Below, piece by piece: positions 60,483 through 64,000 of a stretch of 64,000 nucleotides of DNA. The DNA lies in contig JARKNV010000043.1 of NCBI GenBank assembly GCA_029976065.1, positions 62,001 to 126,000 on the forward strand, given 5' to 3'. Numbering within the stretch: position 1 is the first letter of the stretch; the number at the start of each line of letters is the position of its first letter. The stretch is from Selenomonadales bacterium. Its GTDB lineage: Bacteria; Bacillota; Negativicutes; Sporomusales; UBA7701. The notes below the pieces were generated by a model that was not told where the DNA came from, made no database searches, and saw only the letters and a program-made list of their open reading frames with translations. A program made the position numbers and the translations under genes.

Positions 60483-61403
60483 TCAGTTTGAAACTTCCGG
60501 GCTCGCTGTTTCGAGGCTGCGCGGGATTTGTTCGAGGGTTACGCTGATGAAGGCTTTGAGGGCGGCGGACAACCATTTGTTTTTGTGGTAGATAAGCTGG
60601 GCGCTGATGCGGAAGGGCGGCCCTGCCCAGGCAAGGGCGGCAAGCTGGCCGGCCTTGAGTTCCTGCTCGACGACGACGAACGGCAGGAAACCGACGCCCC
60701 AGCCGTCGCCGACGAAGCGTTTGATGACTTCGTTGCTGCTGATGCCCAGGATGGAGGCCGGTTTGGCGCCCGCCTGGGTAAGGATGCTTTCGAAGATTCG
60801 CCGGTAGGTGCAACCTTCGGCGGTAAGTACGAGGGGTTCGCCGCCAAGGTCGCGGGGCAATACCTGCCGTTTGGCTGCCAGCGGGTGGTCGTAAGAGGCG
60901 ATCACGGCCATGGGTTCTTCGAAGAGCACGTGGGTGATGAGGTCGGTCTCACGACAGGGAACGTCGAGCAGGAAGGCGATATCGATGGCGTTTTTGCGCA
61001 GGAGAGTGCGATAGTCGTCGGCTACATCAAAACGGATGTCGATGCCGACCTGGGGATAGCGGGCGCGATAGGCGTTGAAAACCGGGGGCAGGCGGTGAAT
61101 ACAGAGCGATTCGGCGGTGCCGATGGTGAGCGTCCCCTGCGGAGCGAGAGAACTGGCGACAATGTCCTTGGCCTCGCTGGAAAGGGCGAGGATCTGCGCG
61201 GCGTAGGAGAAGAGGCGCTCCCCTTCGCGGGTGAGCTTGATCTGTTTGCCGAAGCGCTCGTAAAGGAGTATCCCGAGTTCTTTCTCGAGAGCCTGGATCT
61301 GACCGGTGACGGTGGACTGGGCGTAACCGAGCTCGTCGGCCGCTTTGGTAAAGCTGAGAAGCCTGGCGGTAGCCGCGAATGTTTTGAGTTGGCGAATTTC
61401 CAT
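60483..61403 (-). CDS. LysR family transcriptional regulator
   Basis: A 306-residue LTTR. The N-terminal winged HTH (about 1-60) reads EIRQLKTFAATARLLSFTKA, then ADELGYAQSTVTGQIQALEK. The C-terminal substrate-binding fold starts near residue 90 (GTLTIGTAESLCIHRLPPVF). The ATG at 61403 follows AAGGGTGAG; a GTG three codons earlier is within that box. It is divergent from the Fe-S/cupin pair and probably controls it from the T-N11-A-like site between them (inference). Confidence 0.9.
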   Translation of the reverse strand: MEIRQLKTFAATARLLSFTKAADELGYAQSTVTGQIQALEKELGILLYERFGKQIKLTREGERLFSYAAQILALSSEAKDIVASSLAPQGTLTIGTAESLCIHRLPPVFNAYRARYPQVGIDIRFDVADDYRTLLRKNAIDIAFLLDVPCRETDLITHVLFEEPMAVIASYDHPLAAKRQVLPRDLGGEPLVLTAEGCTYRRIFESILTQAGAKPASILGISSNEVIKRFVGDGWGVGFLPFVVVEQELKAGQLAALAWAGPPFRISAQLIYHKNKWLSAALKAFISVTLEQIPRSLETASPEVSN

Positions 61404-61458
61404 GCTGCTCACCCTTATCGTTTTTCCCGAATCACTTTATCGGCACAATCAATTTTAC

Positions 61459-61480
61459 CTATCGATAACTCTATGATAAT
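61459..61480. promoter_or_regulatory. Candidate LysR binding site
   Basis: ATCGATA-ACTC-TATGAT (61461-61477), an imperfect inverted repeat that fits the T-N11-A pattern of LysR-type operators, in the 131-base gap between the divergent genes. Confidence 0.35.
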
Positions 61481-61534
61481 ATGGTTTTCAAAAGAGGTCC
61501 AGGAAAATTTGGCCTCTGGGCGGGAGGAGAAATA

Positions 61535-62224
61535 ATGCTAAAGAAAATCGATGCTGAGGAGATAAAACTGCGGGCGACGGCGCTCGGGGCGGAACTGTGC
61601 GGGATTGCCCCGGTGGAGCGTTTCGCCGGTGCGCCGACGGGATTTCACCCGACGGATGTTATGGAAGGATGCCGCAGTGTAGTCATGGTGGCGACGAGAT
61701 TTCCATCTGGGGTTTTCAGTTCTCCGTCGTCAGCGGCGTACACTTTCGCCATTTTCAAGGCGGCCGAACAGGTGGACGCAATCACATTCCACCTGGCGGA
61801 CGAGCTTGACCGCCTGGGAGGCCTGAGCGTGGCGGTGCCTTCGCGGGACCCGTACGATTATTGGGACAATGAACGGCGGCATGGACAGGGGATATTGTCG
61901 CTGAAGCATGCCGCGGTGCAGGCGGGGCTTGGCCGGATGGGCAAGAACACGCTGCTGGTGAATGACCGGCTGGGCAATATGCTGTGCTTGGGCGCGGTGC
62001 TGGTCGACCGGGACTTGGCGGGCGACGCGCCGGCCGATTATGAGACCTGTGAGGCCAATTGCCGGGCGTGCCTGGATGTTTGCCCGGCGCAAGCCCTGGA
62101 CGGCACGACGATCAGTCAGCGAAAATGCCGCAGTGTTTGCGGGAAAAGCACCGACGGCGGGGGCTTTGTATATGCCTGCCACAAGTGCCGGCAAATCTGC
62201 CCGCACCGTCTCGGCATTATGTAA
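61535..62224 (+). CDS. 4Fe-4S protein, epoxyqueuosine reductase (QueG)-like
   Basis: A 229-residue iron-sulfur protein shorter than true QueG. The N-terminal part has LRATALGAELCGIAPVERF and RHGQGILSLKHAAVQAGLGR, then MGKNTLLVNDRLGNMLCLGA, all QueG-like. The C-terminal third has two Cys clusters (CEANCRACLDVCPAQAL, then CRSVCG and CHKCRQICPHR). B12-dependent queuosine chemistry is doubtful because part of the QueG fold is missing. An electron-transfer or stress role is possible. The ATG follows GGGAGG. It is in an operon with a cupin. Confidence 0.75.
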   Translation: MLKKIDAEEIKLRATALGAELCGIAPVERFAGAPTGFHPTDVMEGCRSVVMVATRFPSGVFSSPSSAAYTFAIFKAAEQVDAITFHLADELDRLGGLSVAVPSRDPYDYWDNERRHGQGILSLKHAAVQAGLGRMGKNTLLVNDRLGNMLCLGAVLVDRDLAGDAPADYETCEANCRACLDVCPAQALDGTTISQRKCRSVCGKSTDGGGFVYACHKCRQICPHRLGIM

Positions 62225-62242
62225 TCTTGGAGGAAACCTGAA

Positions 62243-62608
62243 ATGAGTGTAGCGGTGGTAAATTTTGCTGAGAAATTCGCCAAGATTGATAAGTTGCATG
62301 CTTACAAGCTGGTAGCGCGGATGAACGATTACGACTTCAAGCTCGTCAGGATGCGCCGCGAGTTCATCTGGCACAGCCACCCGGAAACGGACGAGGTGTT
62401 CATGGTTATCGACGGCGAACTGCAGATCGATTTGCCGGACGAGATGCTCTGCCTGCGCAAGGGTGAAATGGTCGTAATCCCCAAAGGCACCGACCATAAG
62501 CCGTCCTGCCGGGAAGAGTGCCGGATACTGCTGATCGAGCCTGCGGGCACGCTGAACACCGGTAACGTCGGCGGGGCTTTGACGGACACGGCGATAGAGT
62601 GGATTTAG
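62243..62608 (+). CDS. Cupin domain protein
   Basis: A 121-residue single-domain cupin. Motif 1 is WHSHPETDEVFMVIDGELQI at about 45-64 (His, His, Glu metal ligands) and motif 2 is VVIPKGTDHKPS at about 79-90 (His). The conserved PKGTDHKP resembles small metal-binding cupins of unknown activity. It starts 18 bases after the Fe-S protein gene, with RBS GGAGG. Confidence 0.85.
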   Translation: MSVAVVNFAEKFAKIDKLHAYKLVARMNDYDFKLVRMRREFIWHSHPETDEVFMVIDGELQIDLPDEMLCLRKGEMVVIPKGTDHKPSCREECRILLIEPAGTLNTGNVGGALTDTAIEWI

Positions 62609-62641
62609 CGGGGTTGTGCAGTAACCGCGCCTGAAAAAGCG

Positions 62642-62673
62642 AAAAGCACTGTTGCCGAAGCAGCAGTGCTTTT
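62642..62673. terminator. Bidirectional terminator after the cupin gene
   Basis: AAAAGCACTG (62642-62651) and CAGTGCTTTT (62664-62673), 12-base loop, between convergent genes. Confidence 0.75.
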
Positions 62674-62684
62674 GGTTGTACTTG

Positions 62685-63272
62685 TCACAACGACCGCCAG
62701 TCACCGTACTCCATGTATTTGATCGTTTTGTTGGCGATCTCCTGCCCATATAGTTTTGTCACGATATGGAGGGCCAGGTCTATTCCCGCCGATATCCCTC
62801 CGGATGTCATCACTTTGCCGTTGTCGGTGAACCGGGCCGTTTCGTCAACTACGGCGGCAGGTGCTATCTCTTTGAGGTTGCCGAGAACGCTGTGGTGGGT
62901 GACGGCAGCGCAACCGTCGAGAAGGCCGACCGCACCGAGAAACCGCGCTCCCGAGCAGACCGACATGACGATTCGGGCGCCAGCGGCGGTACGGCGCACC
63001 CAGTCGAGAACGGCGGCGTTCTTGTATGCCGTCCTGGTGCCGATGCCGCCGGGGAGGACGAGGATATCGACCGGCGGGTGGTCGTCGAGCCCGTAATCGG
63101 GTTCAGTCCTCAGGCCGTTCACCGATTTGACGGCCGAGCGGTTCTCCGCGACCGTGAATACCCGGAACAGCTTATGGTCGTTAAGCTCGGAGGTAACGGA
63201 AAAAACCTCGTAGGGACCGGCGAAATCGAGCAGTTCAACATCCTCGAACAGAAATATTCCTACGTTATACAT
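62685..63272 (-). CDS. DJ-1/PfpI family protein (isonitrile hydratase-like)
   Basis: A 195-residue class I glutamine amidotransferase-fold protein: VGIFLFEDVELLDFAGPYEV at the N-terminus, DILVLPGGIGTRTAY at about 67-81, and the nucleophile elbow MSVCSGARFLGAVGLLDG with Cys at about 100. ARFTDNGKVMTSGGISAGID is characteristic of the isonitrile hydratase/AraC-sensor subgroup. The actual substrate is unknown. The ATG at 63272 follows AAGGAG. Confidence 0.82.
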   Translation of the reverse strand: MYNVGIFLFEDVELLDFAGPYEVFSVTSELNDHKLFRVFTVAENRSAVKSVNGLRTEPDYGLDDHPPVDILVLPGGIGTRTAYKNAAVLDWVRRTAAGARIVMSVCSGARFLGAVGLLDGCAAVTHHSVLGNLKEIAPAAVVDETARFTDNGKVMTSGGISAGIDLALHIVTKLYGQEIANKTIKYMEYGDWRSL

Positions 63273-63361
63273 CAGCGTCTCCTTTTCGGCGGCCTTGCCC
63301 CCGCCGCATCGCAATATAAACATATAATATCTTCCACAACCGATACCCTTTTCCCTCTAGA

Positions 63362-63422
63362 AAAGAAGCTGGGGCTTGCACCACTGCCGTCAGGGCTATG
63401 GCTGCAAAACCCCAGCTTCTTT
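63362..63422 (-). terminator. Terminator of the ferritin gene
   Basis: AAAGAAGCTGGGG and CCCCAGCTTCTTT form a 13-bp stem around a 35-base loop that can itself fold (TTGCA/TGCAA). On the minus strand the stem is followed by TCTAGAGGG. Confidence 0.6.
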
Positions 63423-63438
63423 GGGCCGCATACCGCTG

Positions 63439-63924
63439 CTAACGCTTGCCCAGTTCCTTATCGAGCCACACAAGGGCGCTTCCCTTGTCGCCGGCCAGTT
63501 TCATCCTCTCAATGATTTCTGAAGCCGAAGCTTCCTCTTCCACCTGTTCGCTGATGAACCACTGCAGGAAGATCTGACTGGCATAGTCCTTTTCCGCAAC
63601 AGCCAACTCATAAAGGCTGGTGATACGGGCGGTTACATGCTGTTCATGGGCCAGCACCTTGGCGAAAACCTCTGCCGGCGATCCGAATTCGGCCGCGGGC
63701 GCTTCGATCGCCTTAAGAGCAACCTTGCCGCCGCGCTCAAGCACATAATCGAATATTTTCATGGCATGGCCCACTTCTTCATTATTCTGGGCCCGGAGCC
63801 AATGGCCGAACCCTTTGAGGTTATTGTCCTCACAGTGGGCCGCCATCGCCAGATAGAGGTACGCCGAAGCCATCTCGGCGTTAATCTGGTCGTTGAAAGC
63901 ATCCTCCATTTTTTTCGAAAGCAT
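63439..63924 (-). CDS. Ferritin (non-haem, Ftn type)
   Basis: A 161-residue iron-storage protein. The four-helix bundle shows the ferroxidase ligands: NDQINAEMASAYLYLAMAAH (Glu at about 17), NNEEVGHAMKIFDYVLERGG (Glu-Glu and His at about 49-53), AHEQHVTARI (Glu at about 94) and FISEQVEEEASASEI (Gln/Glu at about 127). The RBS AAGGAGG precedes the ATG. The gene is monocistronic with an operator-like repeat in its promoter. Confidence 0.94.
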   Translation of the reverse strand: MLSKKMEDAFNDQINAEMASAYLYLAMAAHCEDNNLKGFGHWLRAQNNEEVGHAMKIFDYVLERGGKVALKAIEAPAAEFGSPAEVFAKVLAHEQHVTARITSLYELAVAEKDYASQIFLQWFISEQVEEEASASEIIERMKLAGDKGSALVWLDKELGKR

Positions 63925-63957
63925 CTGTATCTACCTCCTTGTATGTTTTCAAGGATA

Positions 63958-63987
63958 ATTTTAGCATAATGCCCCGCAATTATGCAA
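63958..63987 (-). promoter_or_regulatory. Ferritin promoter with inverted repeat in the spacer
   Basis: Minus strand TTGCAT (63987-63982), an 18-base spacer and TAAAAT (63963-63958). The spacer and -35 box contain a perfect 7-bp inverted repeat, GCATAAT (63964-63970) and ATTATGC (63979-63985), 8 bases apart, a natural repressor site. Confidence 0.65.
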
Positions 63988-64000
63988 TGTTATTTATTAT

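Overview
The window looks like chromosome from a GC-rich, spore-forming, diderm Firmicute, most probably a Negativicute of the Sporomusaceae type (inference). The reasons are the co-occurrence of an RND efflux pump, which normally needs an outer membrane, with spore functions: alpha/beta-type SASP genes, spore photoproduct lyase, a PdaB-like deacetylase, a GerMN lipoprotein, and promoter-like sites for sporulation sigma factors. There are no rRNA or tRNA genes, no CRISPR array and no intact mobile element.

Layout. 1-3.6 kb: the start of an RND permease, its lipoprotein adaptor, two TetR regulators and a DUF456 membrane protein. 3.7-13.1 kb: a de novo purine operon on the minus strand, transcribed pbuG-type permease, purE, purC, purF, purM, purN, purH, purD. 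It is headed by a strong promoter and a tandem guanine-PRPP riboswitch with one terminator. purC is a foreign-type gene with an in-frame amber codon, and the last codons of the gene it displaced survive next to it. 13.2-16.7 kb: an RMD1/YagE protein, speD preceded by two tiny coupled genes and a terminator-like hairpin, and a CBS/CorC membrane protein. 16.9-19.4 kb: a motility-flavoured stretch (PilZ, YjfB, a tiny membrane peptide) and an XRE regulator divergent from a small gene. 19.4-23.2 kb: guaA behind a long leader, a PdaB-like deacetylase and a membrane protein. 23.2-32.2 kb: a large sensor kinase, an integrase relic, groESL under CIRCE control, a hexapeptide acyltransferase and a PdtaS/PdtaR-type (ANTAR) two-component pair, followed by a small DnaA-box cluster.

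32.2-36.3 kb: the tsaD, rimI, tsaB, tsaE, thiL set (tRNA t6A synthesis plus thiamine phosphate kinase), interrupted by an alpha/beta SASP gene. 36.4-47 kb: a TyrR-like enhancer-binding regulator with alr, a decayed GYF/AIM24 gene, thiC behind a TPP riboswitch, a germination-type amidase and GerMN pair, a DUF3006/metallo-beta-lactamase pair, mazEF, nnrD and acpS. 47-53.7 kb: DUF2680, splB, a rhomboid protease, a helical protein, a CoA-disulfide reductase-rhodanese, moeA and a TorD-like chaperone.

53.8-60.3 kb is the accessory part. An intact SASP-like gene is followed by two decayed 3-prime copies of itself, each with its own terminator, separated by AT-richer genes (DUF3089 and an orphan) and by an unusual 1118-residue fusion of an EndoQ-like PHP nuclease to a UvrD helicase. 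60.3-64 kb holds a LysR regulator divergent from a QueG-like Fe-S protein and a cupin, a DJ-1/PfpI protein and a ferritin with an inverted repeat inside its promoter. A GC-rich palindromic element of about 125 bp occurs twice (5.0 and 29.7 kb) in minus-strand intercistronic gaps. Its core is nearly identical in both copies, and its outer arms differ but stay self-complementary.
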